Shown piece after piece: positions 33,948 to 42,767 of a stretch of DNA of 64,000 nucleotides (position 1 is the first letter of the stretch; every line of letters begins with the position of its first letter). The notes under the pieces were generated by a model. The model was given only the letters and a program-made list of their open reading frames with translations. It ran no database searches and was not told the DNA's origin. Both the position numbers and the translations under genes were made by a program. The stretch is taken from assembly GCA_910586775.1 (NCBI GenBank), contig CAJUJN010000012.1:1-64000 (forward strand). Reading direction: 5' to 3'. The DNA comes from an uncultured Acetatifactor sp. GTDB lineage: Bacteria; Bacillota; Clostridia; Lachnospirales; Lachnospiraceae.

Positions 33948-36043
33948 ACTGTCCTCCCGTAGCTGCCCGTCCTGCCGCCGGCAGCTGATTTGTTGCTGAA
34001 ACCGGCGATCAGAATGCCGTTCCGCGCAATCCTGCATTTTTCTCCCAGAGGCTTACCTGTCAGATAATCCCTGCACCCTGCCGGCAGCTTTACCTCCGTC
34101 TCCCTGGCCGTAAAATTGAATAAAAACAGGTAGTCTTCCTCATGTCCCCTGCGGGTCACCAGCTCCACGCCCTCTTCCCGCTCCACCAGGCTGCGGCGCA
34201 CGCCTGCTTCCTTCATGACACCTTTCAGAAAAATACGGCAGGCCTCCGGCTCCAGGTCCGTTCCCACATAATACGCCCTGCCCCTGCCGTAAGAAAAGGC
34301 CGATACGACTTTTGCGCCCTCCTTATAGCCCTCCGTATAGCTTCCCAAAGTCTCCGACACGCCGCCCAACAGCTCGCTCCACAGCCCGTCGGAGGTTTCC
34401 AGCAGGTTATCCTCCGTCTCTTCCATATGGCAGAGGGCCTCATAGCTCTCCATGCACAGGCGCAGCTTCGTATGATTTTCCTCAAATACAGGCTCCACCT
34501 CTTCCACCACGCTGCCGAACACTTTCGTCAGTCCGGCGGGAAGTGACTGGGTATAGCCCACATTATCCTCATTTTTCACGGATGTCAGGAAGGTGGCCAC
34601 CACAGTGCCGCCCTGTTCTACGTAATGCCTCACCTTCTCCTGCTGCTCCGGAGACATGATGATGGCTGCGGGCAGGATGACCACCCGGTACCGGCTCCAG
34701 TCCCTCTTCAGAGAAACCACATCTGCCGTCACACCGATATTTTCCAGATAATGATACAGCTTGCCGCAATAATTCACATAATGAAACGCAGGATCGTTTA
34801 CCGGTTTGATGCGCAATGCCCAGTGGGAATCATAGTCAAAGCATACCGCCGCTTCACCGGGAAATGCGGCCCCCTCCAGAGGCTCCAGCTTCCGAAGCAG
34901 CTCCGCCGTCTCCTGCATCTCCCTGTACCGTCTCCTGGGGATTCCGTCCATATCCACGATGGCATAGTTGAGCTGTTCCGCCCCGAAAGGATAGGTACGA
35001 AACTGGAAATGCAGCATCATCTCCCCTCCGTGGGCCATGGACTGCACCACCGCCTGCTTCATCGCCCCGGGATTGGGCTGCAGCCTGCCGCTTCCCCCCA
35101 GCCTGTGACCGCCGCCGGACATAAATTCCAGCACCCAGAAGGGCGTCCCGTCTTTCACGCCTCTCGCAAAGGCATAGGGAAAGGAATCCACCTCCGCATC
35201 CCTTAAGGACGGATAAAAGTCGAAGGCATACCGGTCCAGCCCCTCTGTGCTGTCATAGTAGTCAATGCTGTTGGTGGCAAGGCCTGTGGCATTGGTGGTA
35301 ACGGGCACCTGCAGATACCTGCGAAGCGCTTTTGCCTGCAGGTCCTGATATTCCTTCTGACTGCGGGAGCAGAAACGCTCAAACTGAAGCCTCAGGGTAG
35401 GATTCTCGTAATAGGCGTCGATCAGATTGCGGGCCCCTGTCTCAATGGTATTTACAGGCAGCGGAATCTGACTGAAATCCTCATACTCCTGGGACCAGAA
35501 AATGCTGCCGCTTCTTCTGTTGAAATTCTCAATGCTCCCGTATTCCTGCCGCAGATATGCCCGAAATTTCTCTTCGCAGACCGGACAGCAGCAGCGCCCG
35601 GTTCCCTCCTGTGCGGGCTCATTGTCAATCTGCACCCCTGCCACATAAGGATTCCCTGCAAAAGCCCTGGCCATCTCCTCCGCGATCCGCACGGAGTACG
35701 CCCTGTAAGTCTCATGATTATAGCAGTAATGCCGTCGGCCGCCAAAAGGACGGCGTATCCGGCGGTTGTCCATATATAAAATATCCGGGTGCTTTTCCAC
35801 CAGCCAGGCGGGCGGGCAGGCCGTGGGCGTGCAGAGGATGGTTCGAATCCCTGCCTCTCCCAGCTCCTCCACCACTTCTTCCAGCCACCCGAAGGAAAAA
35901 TTCCCCTCCGAAGGCTCCATCCGGCACCAGGCAAACTCTCCCATCCGCACCGTATTGATGCCCGACTGCTTTAAAAGCGCCAGATCCTCTTTTCGTTCTT
36001 CCTCTGTCTTATGCTCCGGATAGTACGATACACCATATTTCAT
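33944..36043 (-). CDS. GH42 beta-galactosidase
   Basis: A 699-residue enzyme with the GH42 order: TIM barrel, trimerisation domain (from about 390) and C-terminal beta domain. The acid/base is E142 in IDNEPAQ and the nucleophile E306 in WVLEFMSGG. The cysteine cluster CCCPVC (151-156) probably binds zinc. It should cut beta-galactosides from imported oligosaccharides. The start at 36043 (MKYGVSYYPEH) follows AAGAGGA; the open frame runs further upstream without family similarity. It is coupled to the GH31 gene by a four-base overlap. Confidence 0.94.
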   Translation of the reverse strand: MKYGVSYYPEHKTEEERKEDLALLKQSGINTVRMGEFAWCRMEPSEGNFSFGWLEEVVEELGEAGIRTILCTPTACPPAWLVEKHPDILYMDNRRIRRPFGGRRHYCYNHETYRAYSVRIAEEMARAFAGNPYVAGVQIDNEPAQEGTGRCCCPVCEEKFRAYLRQEYGSIENFNRRSGSIFWSQEYEDFSQIPLPVNTIETGARNLIDAYYENPTLRLQFERFCSRSQKEYQDLQAKALRRYLQVPVTTNATGLATNSIDYYDSTEGLDRYAFDFYPSLRDAEVDSFPYAFARGVKDGTPFWVLEFMSGGGHRLGGSGRLQPNPGAMKQAVVQSMAHGGEMMLHFQFRTYPFGAEQLNYAIVDMDGIPRRRYREMQETAELLRKLEPLEGAAFPGEAAVCFDYDSHWALRIKPVNDPAFHYVNYCGKLYHYLENIGVTADVVSLKRDWSRYRVVILPAAIIMSPEQQEKVRHYVEQGGTVVATFLTSVKNEDNVGYTQSLPAGLTKVFGSVVEEVEPVFEENHTKLRLCMESYEALCHMEETEDNLLETSDGLWSELLGGVSETLGSYTEGYKEGAKVVSAFSYGRGRAYYVGTDLEPEACRIFLKGVMKEAGVRRSLVEREEGVELVTRRGHEEDYLFLFNFTARETEVKLPAGCRDYLTGKPLGEKCRIARNGILIAGFSNKSAAGGRTGSYGRTV

Positions 36044-36250
36044 CCTGTCCTCTTTTCCGTGCGCGGAGCCTTCCGCCGCCGCGCTTACCTGTAAATGATA
36101 CCCGTGAGCGCCTCCGTTCCTGAATATTTGCTCCTGATCATTCGTTCCTGACCAGTCATTTCGAAACATACAGGCGCAGCTTTTATCATATGCCGTCTGT
36201 CTGTCTCGCATTGCAAAGATTGCAAAGGCTCTCACCCCATATGTCCCCGC

Positions 36251-37612
36251 TTATTCCTTTCCGGTAAAATAGATCTCCGCATCGCCGCCGGCTCTGACTT
36301 CCTCCTCCATGGTGAGTACCACAATGGTATCCGGTTCTCCGTCTTGTCCTGTTCCCTCCGGCAAGACCAGTCGAATGCCTTCGGGGGTCTCTGCAGCCTC
36401 CACTTTCTCTCCGGCTTTCTCTCCGGAGAACAATGCGGCATTTTTTATACGGTTTTCCGTATGCGGAAGCACGCAGCTCCGGAATGTCTCCACGTCCAGG
36501 ATATGCAGGTACACTTTATTTCCGTGCCATGTGGAGCCGTACACATTGTCTACCGGCTCATAAGGGCCCGCGGACGCAGCGTAAATGCTCTCCCCGTAAA
36601 CGCGCAGCCAGTCTCCCACCTGGAACATGCGCTTCCTGATCTCATCGGAGATCCTGCCGTTCCTGTCCGGGCCGATATTCACCAGCCAGTTGCCGCCCCG
36701 GCACACCACGTTCACCATCATCCGGATCAGCCAGTCAAAATCGGACACCGGATCCTCCGCCATCCAGCCCCAGGAGCTCCCGGAGCACACGCACATATTC
36801 TTTTCCCAGGGTACGGGAATGATCCCTCCCGTAATCTCATGTGAACCTTCGTCGCAGTAAAAATCTCCCTCCCAGCCGGAACGGGGATTGATCAGCAGCT
36901 TCGGGTTATAGCTCCTGGCCATTTTGTTCAGCTTCACCGGCTCCCAGAACCAGGCGCTGGAGGTATCGCTGCCCTTGTGGGCCAGCCATCCCCCGTCGTA
37001 CCACAGAATATCCGGCCGATACCTGCTGCACAGCTCCTCCACCTGGGCATAGCACTGCTTCTTCATCAAGGCCGCGTTCTCCGGCAGTCCCTCCGGGTCA
37101 AAATATCCCGGAAAGCGCCAGTCCATGGGAGAATAGTAAACTCCCACCTTCAGGCCCGCCTCCCTGCAGGCTGCCGCATACTCACCCACGAAATCCCTGT
37201 GGGCGCCCCTGTGCCAGGAAGTAAAATGCTCATGGCTCCCCTCACTGTTCCAGAGGGAAAAACCGTCGTGATGCCTTGTCACCATGACGGCATATTTTGC
37301 GCCGAAGCCTTTGGCGATCTCCACCCATTCCTTCATATCGAAATCCCGGGGAATGAACTGGTCCGCCAGGGCTTCGTATTCTTCTTTGGGAATTTTCTCA
37401 TTAAACCTGACCCATTCCCCTCTCCCCAGGATGGAGTACAATCCCCAGTGCACAAACATGCCGATCTTGGCGTCACGCCACCACTGCTTGTCCTCCGGCG
37501 GAAGGGTCAGTTCGTCACATTTCAGCCCTCCCAGGCTTTTGAAATTTATGCTGCTTTTCAGCATGGATTTCAATTCCGCGCCTGTCATCTCACGAGGCAT
37601 TTTCTTCTCCAT
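36251..37612 (-). CDS. GH29 alpha-L-fucosidase
   Basis: A 453-residue fucosidase with GMFVHWGLYS, VMVTRHHDGFSLW and the nucleophile D206 in DILWYDGGW, followed by a short C-terminal beta domain. It is shorter than some secreted members and lacks a signal peptide. AGGAGG lies nine bases before the ATG, directly after a GTCGCGCAGCGAC hairpin that recurs before uxaC. It heads the GH29-GH42-GH31-GH140-like series. Confidence 0.94.
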   Translation of the reverse strand: MEKKMPREMTGAELKSMLKSSINFKSLGGLKCDELTLPPEDKQWWRDAKIGMFVHWGLYSILGRGEWVRFNEKIPKEEYEALADQFIPRDFDMKEWVEIAKGFGAKYAVMVTRHHDGFSLWNSEGSHEHFTSWHRGAHRDFVGEYAAACREAGLKVGVYYSPMDWRFPGYFDPEGLPENAALMKKQCYAQVEELCSRYRPDILWYDGGWLAHKGSDTSSAWFWEPVKLNKMARSYNPKLLINPRSGWEGDFYCDEGSHEITGGIIPVPWEKNMCVCSGSSWGWMAEDPVSDFDWLIRMMVNVVCRGGNWLVNIGPDRNGRISDEIRKRMFQVGDWLRVYGESIYAASAGPYEPVDNVYGSTWHGNKVYLHILDVETFRSCVLPHTENRIKNAALFSGEKAGEKVEAAETPEGIRLVLPEGTGQDGEPDTIVVLTMEEEVRAGGDAEIYFTGKE

Positions 37613-37627
37613 ATTCTCAAGTCCTCC

Positions 37628-37675
37628 TAATTTAGTCGCTGCGCGACAGTTCTAAAGTGAAAAGTCACTTCGGTC
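37628..37675. repeat. GTCGC-hairpin element before the GH29 start
   Basis: On the minus strand this reads CGAAGTGACTTTTCACTTTA, then the hairpin GTCGCGCAGCGAC, then TAAATTAGGAGG and the start codon. Near-identical copies occur at 63261-63548, and a diverged copy at 54905-54950. Confidence 0.8.
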
Positions 37676-37955
37676 CGCCGCAAATTGCCGCTTCTACCCG
37701 AACAAGTATCTCCTCATGGCCTGTCAGCATGGCGACACGCAGCCTGTCGGCGCCCTCCAGCCCCTTGATCATATAATAGTTCTGTTCGATCCGGTAAAAG
37801 GGCTGCTTCAGCATCTCCAGATAAGTCAGATCCCCCAGCTTTCCCAGCCTGAATATTGTATCCCTGTCCATCTGTCCGTCCAGGATCAGGTCATATGCCT
37901 GCCATCCGGACTCCGTACACAGTTCTATGGATTCCCTTCTGTCTGTTACTTTCAA
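37665..37955 (-). CDS. Small conserved-looking protein of unknown function
   Basis: A 96-residue soluble protein rich in charged residues, without membrane segments or a motif I recognise. I accept it as a gene because its TTG start has a near-perfect GGGGAGG seven bases upstream. It also lies in a tight same-strand series between the class V aminotransferase and the GH29 gene. It could be a partner of the aminotransferase, but nothing in the sequence proves this. Confidence 0.65.
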   Translation of the reverse strand: MKVTDRRESIELCTESGWQAYDLILDGQMDRDTIFRLGKLGDLTYLEMLKQPFYRIEQNYYMIKGLEGADRLRVAMLTGHEEILVRVEAAICGGPK

Positions 37956-37956
37956 G

Positions 37957-38206
37957 TCAAACCTCCCCTGGCCCGGGCAAGCCTGAATCAGTTCTTACCG
38001 CTTTGTACAAGGCCCCGCAGACTCCGTTCATCGCCGCAAATCTCCCATAAATCAACTTCATTGCTTCATGTTGCCCTTGTCCTGCAGCTGCCTGTCTGTC
38101 GCCGCAGACGGCCCGTAAATCAGCTTTCCCATATCCCTCCCCGGGATTCAACGGTATAATCGCCGTCTCAGCATTTCCGACGGCACACCCTGCGGAAAGC
38201 ATCCGC
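37957..38206 (-). other. Gap with a doubtful 85-codon ORF
   Basis: An open frame (38214 to 37957) would overlap the aminotransferase stop and end two bases before the next start, which is operon-like. However, its composition is repetitive, it has no good ribosome site, and it holds two similar CCGCAGAC-containing blocks. I do not call it a gene with confidence. Confidence 0.3.
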
Positions 38207-39358
38207 TCATCCAAGCTTTCCGATGCCTGCAGTAAATTCCGCCACAGCCTCCACCAATGCCCTGACTTCCTCTTCCTTCGTCATAAACGAGATACTCACC
38301 CGCACCGTCCCTTCTTTCTCCGTTCCCAGATACCGGTGGAGCAGCGGCGCGCAGTGCAGCCCGGTCCGCACTTGGATACCGTATGTCCCGGCCAGGATAT
38401 ACCCGATGTCCGACGGGGAAAAGCCGGGAACCGTAAAGCTTATGGCTGTCCCGCCGGGCTGTCTGTCTCCGCACAGCGCCACGCCCGGGAGCGCCCGCAG
38501 CCCTTCGAACAGGATACGCATCATATACCGTTCATGGGCCATGATCTTCTCCAGCCCCGTCTCCAGCACGTATTCCACCCCCGCATTCAGTCCGGCGATT
38601 CCAGGCATATTCATGGTGCCCACTTCATAAAAAGGCTCCTGCGCCACCAGAGTCCGGCTGTCCTTTCCCGTTCCGCCGAAAAGCAGCGGGCGCAGAGGGA
38701 TTCCCTCTCTCACGTACAGACCGCCTGTCCCCTGGATACCGTAGAGCCCTTTGTGCCCGGTAAAGGCAAGCATATCGATATTCATGGCTTCCACATCCAC
38801 CGGCAGCGCCCCCGCGGACTGGGAGACATCGGCCAGAAAGCAGGCGCCCTTTTCCCTGGCCCAGCTTCCTATCTGCCTGATATCCTGCACGGCGCCGGTC
38901 ACATTGGAGCTGTGGTTTACGATCACCAGGCCGGTGTCCCCGGTAATGGCTCTCTCCATGGCTTCCATATCCGCATAACCGCCCCTGTCGCAGCCCACTT
39001 CCACAGGAAGGACCCGCCCTGCCCTGATTTCCTCTTTCAGACCGTCAAATATGGTACGTAAAACCGAATTATGTTCCGCAGCCGTGTATACAATCCGTTT
39101 TCTGGGGCTGCGGTAACCCAGAATCGCCATATTCAGCGCCTGGGTGGAGCCGCTTGTGAAGAAAATCCTCTCCGGGTTTCCTATCTGAAAGAGCCGTGCC
39201 AGGTTTTCCCGGCACAGCTTTATCCTGTCTTCCCCGTATTCCCCGGCAGACACACCCCGGTACTGGGACTGGGGCGCGCTCTCCAGAGCCTTCGCCACAG
39301 CCTCCGGCACTCCGGGCGGCTTCGGGTATGTTGTCGCCGCATGGTTCAAATATATCAT
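38207..39358 (-). CDS. Cysteine desulfurase-like class V aminotransferase
   Basis: A 383-residue PLP enzyme opening YLNHAATTYPKPP. The PLP lysine is in FTGHKGLYGIQGTGG and a late cysteine in RTGLHCAPLLHRY fits the sulfur-transfer loop. It resembles the Enterococcus EF2568-type subgroup (TIGR01977), usually linked to selenium or sulfur chemistry rather than IscS/SufS. No iron-sulfur assembly genes lie nearby. The ATG at 39358 follows AAAAGGA, ten bases after the isomerase stop. Why it sits within a glycan operon is unclear. Confidence 0.87.
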   Translation of the reverse strand: MIYLNHAATTYPKPPGVPEAVAKALESAPQSQYRGVSAGEYGEDRIKLCRENLARLFQIGNPERIFFTSGSTQALNMAILGYRSPRKRIVYTAAEHNSVLRTIFDGLKEEIRAGRVLPVEVGCDRGGYADMEAMERAITGDTGLVIVNHSSNVTGAVQDIRQIGSWAREKGACFLADVSQSAGALPVDVEAMNIDMLAFTGHKGLYGIQGTGGLYVREGIPLRPLLFGGTGKDSRTLVAQEPFYEVGTMNMPGIAGLNAGVEYVLETGLEKIMAHERYMMRILFEGLRALPGVALCGDRQPGGTAISFTVPGFSPSDIGYILAGTYGIQVRTGLHCAPLLHRYLGTEKEGTVRVSISFMTKEEEVRALVEAVAEFTAGIGKLG

Positions 39359-39368
39359 GGATGTCCTT

Positions 39369-40736
39369 TTATCCTTCCACAACCTCGAATCCCATATATC
39401 CTGCTATCTTCTTCACCAGTGCCAGCTGGTCTCCGAATACCAGCACCTGATGATGTCCGAAATCCGCCAAAGTATGCATATAGTCCCTGCCGTTATCCAG
39501 TTTGATAAAGTAATGAGGGCTGCAGTAATACTGCCTGAATTCGGAACGTACCACCTCTCCTACCTTTACCACCATCTTGTTGCCCATGGGATTGAAACGT
39601 CCGAATGTAATATACTGCTCATCGTTCTGCTCAAAGGCAATCTGCATCTTGCCGCCGAATCCCTGACCGGTAAATGCCCACATGCTGTAGTCAAGATCCG
39701 GTTTGTCGAAACCGTTCATCTTCAGCGCAGGCACCGCGTGGTGGATGGACAGAATCTCCGGCGACTGCAGGAAGGGATTGCCCATAAAAGCCGCCTTATG
39801 GCTGCCGTACATCAGCACCATCATGGCCATCATGGCATTCAAATCTTCCTCGCAGGCGGAAGGGATGCCCTCCGATTTCAGCAGGGAATGGCACACACAG
39901 GGCGTAAATTTCCTTTCCTGGGGAATCCTGGACGCGCACAGCTCGATGCAGGCGGTGGAAAACGCGTTGCAGCCGTAGAAGTCCATCATGGCTTTGGCCG
40001 CCAGGTAATATTTTGCGTCATTTACCAGCCATTCCGGATTCACCTTCGTATCCTTTGAATCTGCCAGCAGCTTCTCCGCGATCTGCTTTGCCTCCCCTTC
40101 ATCCACTCTGTCCATATAAGGGAAGATATCCTTGAAGGGAAGCTTGAGCACTTCAAAGCCGTACTGCTTCCTCAGATACTCCACATCCCTTATATTGGAC
40201 TGGATGCCATAGGTGGGTACCTGTCCCGAAGTCAGGATCAATGCCTTCGTATTGGCGATACATTTTCTGACCCAGAGACTGTGAAGTATATCGTTCAGGT
40301 CTTCCATGTCAATGGCATTGTAGGCTTCCACGCCGATGCTCCTGTTGTAAGCGCACAGGTCCGCGCCCTCGTTGCCGTTGGAAAATACGATGGTGGTCTT
40401 GCGGTATTTCTCCAGCTTGGGAATACGATAGCAGAAGATCACGAACGCGTCCACCTGATCCAGGCCTTCCTCGATCTTATCCCAGGTCTCCTGGGGCACG
40501 GTCAGATTCTCTATGTAGGGAACCGCTATGGGTTCCAACACGTTCACCTGGGGAATGATCTCCTTTACCTTTTCCCTGATCTCTTTCATATAATTGTCAG
40601 CCCATACCTTCTCTGCCTCCGGCTGCAGGTTCTCGAATTTGCCCGCGCGGCAGGGTCCCTCCCAGAAAGCGGAATGCTGCAGAAATCCCACCAGGGGACG
40701 GATATTTAACTTTTTCTTCATTGCTGATTCAACCAT
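39369..40736 (-). CDS. L-fucose/L-arabinose isomerase-family sugar isomerase
   Basis: A 455-residue cytoplasmic protein related to FucI/AraA ketol-isomerases, with the domain layout of two Rossmann-like halves and a C-terminal beta domain (QGFGGKMQIAFEQ… then GHHQVLVFGDQ). It probably converts a released aldose such as fucose, but family members vary widely and the substrate cannot be read off. GGAGG lies eight bases before the ATG at 40736. It is the first gene of the minus-strand series that leads into the GH29-GH140 genes. Confidence 0.78.
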   Translation of the reverse strand: MVESAMKKKLNIRPLVGFLQHSAFWEGPCRAGKFENLQPEAEKVWADNYMKEIREKVKEIIPQVNVLEPIAVPYIENLTVPQETWDKIEEGLDQVDAFVIFCYRIPKLEKYRKTTIVFSNGNEGADLCAYNRSIGVEAYNAIDMEDLNDILHSLWVRKCIANTKALILTSGQVPTYGIQSNIRDVEYLRKQYGFEVLKLPFKDIFPYMDRVDEGEAKQIAEKLLADSKDTKVNPEWLVNDAKYYLAAKAMMDFYGCNAFSTACIELCASRIPQERKFTPCVCHSLLKSEGIPSACEEDLNAMMAMMVLMYGSHKAAFMGNPFLQSPEILSIHHAVPALKMNGFDKPDLDYSMWAFTGQGFGGKMQIAFEQNDEQYITFGRFNPMGNKMVVKVGEVVRSEFRQYYCSPHYFIKLDNGRDYMHTLADFGHHQVLVFGDQLALVKKIAGYMGFEVVEG

Positions 40737-40882
40737 TTTCATTTCCTCCATATGATACAGGATCAACTGCCGCCTTCCTGCGGCAGGGTTATCGGCCCTA
40801 CGGCCCGGTTACTGATTTTATTATATCGGGAACAGCCTCCCCGGTAAATTGAATAAATTGCAAAAAAAAGTATTATTTCAAA

Positions 40883-42637
40883 CTATTGCAGGCGCCCTTC
40901 CAGCTCTGCCGCCCGTTCCAAAGCCCGGCTCCAGGCCTCCTCATAGAAACCTGAAAGGCTGTCCATCCCCGCTTTCCGCGCCGAGGCAGTCAGCGCCTGC
41001 CAGATTTCCTCAAATTCCGCCTCGTCCTCCGCGTAGACCATATTCCAGAAGTCCTTATACACCAGCTCCTCGATCTCGTCCGAGATGCTCTTCAGTTCCG
41101 GCGGCAGGGTATCCGTCATGTACACCGCTGTGGAAGCCCTGATCGTATCCCAGTTTTCCCGGCTTCCTTTCTCGTTCTCCCGTGTATCCTCCCGGCTGCC
41201 TTCACCACCTGCCTGTGTATCCTCCCGGCTGCCCCCACCGCCTTCCTGCGGATCCTCCCGGCTGCCTTCGCCGTCCTCCTGCACATCCTCCCTGCGCCAG
41301 TAACGGCTGCCAAAGGCATAGCCCTGCTCTGTCAGGGATGCGGGTGTCCTGCCCAATACGCCGAAGGGCCTGATCCCTTCCTGAATGCCCCCCTGCAGGC
41401 CCGGCAGTTCAAGGGCGCCCTCCTCCAGGATTTCCGCTCCCTGCTTCGTCACATACGGAACCTGTCCCTCTCCGTATTCCCACAGAACTCCCTCCGGACC
41501 GTTGTAAAGGCGCACCTCCGTCTCCTCTCTGTACAGCCAGTCAAGCAGCCTTACCGCATCCTCAGCCCGCTCGGAATTCTTATTCACCGCCAGACATTCC
41601 CCTGTCCCCACCACATGGTCCGGCTCCAGATACAGGATCATGTCCTCCGCCGGAAGGGGCATATAGGCGCTGTCTTCCGCCCCCCGCAGCGAATTGTCCA
41701 TTCCTGCCATCTCCAGATCCGCGGCAAAAAGAACCCTTCCGGAATTCATCTTCCGCTCCACATTTCCGGCTGTCTGGTTGGGGGAGTCAGGGTCCAGCAG
41801 TCCCTGCCTGTTTGCTTCATAGTAAAAGCGCACCGCCCTTTTAAAGAAGCTGTCCTCCTCCAGAATGGAACCCACCTCACCGGTTACCATATTGACCTCC
41901 ATCAGAGGAGAGACAATCTGCATGTCAATTCCGTACATATAGGCCAGGGATGCCGCATGCCCGGGCATTTTCCCGTCTCCCTGCCAGAGACAGATCCCGT
42001 ACATGCTCTCTCCCACATCGCTGGTGGGCTTGGCCTTTTTCAGGCGTCTGATTACATCAATGTAGTCTTCCAGTGACGACACCCGGGGACTTCCCGCCCG
42101 CTCCCATGCGCTCTTCAGGAGCATGGGCATGGAATGGTATTCCCGCTCTCCCACCTTTCCCACAGACAGGGGCGCCAGAAGCAGATCCTCCCCGCCGCCG
42201 GCAGCCACAGACCATTCCAGGGCTGCCTGATAGGCCTCCCCTTCAAACAGAGCCGGCAGCTGCTCCCTGTATTCGTTCAGGGGGAGCAAAAGCCCCGCGT
42301 CAATATACAGCTGTGCCTGCTCCCTGTCGGAAAATCCGATGATATCGGGAACGGTTCCCGATGACAGCCGCAGTTTCAGCTCTTCCCCGCTCTGCCCGTC
42401 GGCAGAAAAGGACTCCAATATCAGCCCCGTGTCTTCATAGAGCAGGGCTGCGCCCCATCCCTTCCACACGGAAGCCGGGCTGCCCGACTGCTGGATATAC
42501 GAAGTGATCATGGTTCCCTTTACCACGTCCTCTGTGCTCTGGGGACTTACCGCGCCGTCCCCCTTTCCGTCGGCGCATCCGGCAAAGCATATCAGGCACA
42601 ATAACAGTAAAACAGCCTCTGTTATCTTCTTTCTCAT
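40883..42637 (-). CDS. Lipoprotein sugar-binding protein with repeat insertion
   Basis: A 584-residue extracellular solute-binding protein (family 1 type). The signal peptide ends in the lipobox CFAGC with Cys21 as the lipid anchor. Near residues 450-493 it carries four 11-residue Glu/Gly/Arg repeats (GSREDTQAGGE-like) that are not part of the fold. No permease genes are adjacent, so it may share the LplBC-like permeases further on. It is divergent from the YesM-type kinase. Confidence 0.88.
   Translation of the reverse strand: MRKKITEAVLLLLCLICFAGCADGKGDGAVSPQSTEDVVKGTMITSYIQQSGSPASVWKGWGAALLYEDTGLILESFSADGQSGEELKLRLSSGTVPDIIGFSDREQAQLYIDAGLLLPLNEYREQLPALFEGEAYQAALEWSVAAGGGEDLLLAPLSVGKVGEREYHSMPMLLKSAWERAGSPRVSSLEDYIDVIRRLKKAKPTSDVGESMYGICLWQGDGKMPGHAASLAYMYGIDMQIVSPLMEVNMVTGEVGSILEEDSFFKRAVRFYYEANRQGLLDPDSPNQTAGNVERKMNSGRVLFAADLEMAGMDNSLRGAEDSAYMPLPAEDMILYLEPDHVVGTGECLAVNKNSERAEDAVRLLDWLYREETEVRLYNGPEGVLWEYGEGQVPYVTKQGAEILEEGALELPGLQGGIQEGIRPFGVLGRTPASLTEQGYAFGSRYWRREDVQEDGEGSREDPQEGGGGSREDTQAGGEGSREDTRENEKGSRENWDTIRASTAVYMTDTLPPELKSISDEIEELVYKDFWNMVYAEDEAEFEEIWQALTASARKAGMDSLSGFYEEAWSRALERAAELEGRLQ
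41159..41291. repeat. 33-bp in-frame tandem repeat in the binding-protein gene
   Basis: Four 33-base units (about 41165-41291) share CTCCCGGCTGCC and TGTATCCTCCCGGCT-like blocks. They encode REDxxExGEGS-type undecapeptides. Confidence 0.88.
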
Positions 42638-42767
42638 GTTTTCCTCCCTGTTCCGGCTCTGTCTGCATTAATTTTCTTCTGCCTCTTGCTTTCTGATGAA
42701 ATAATGTATAAACTACCATTAAACAAATGTAAAAAGATGCCCGCTGAAACGGGCCGGGGGTATAAAA

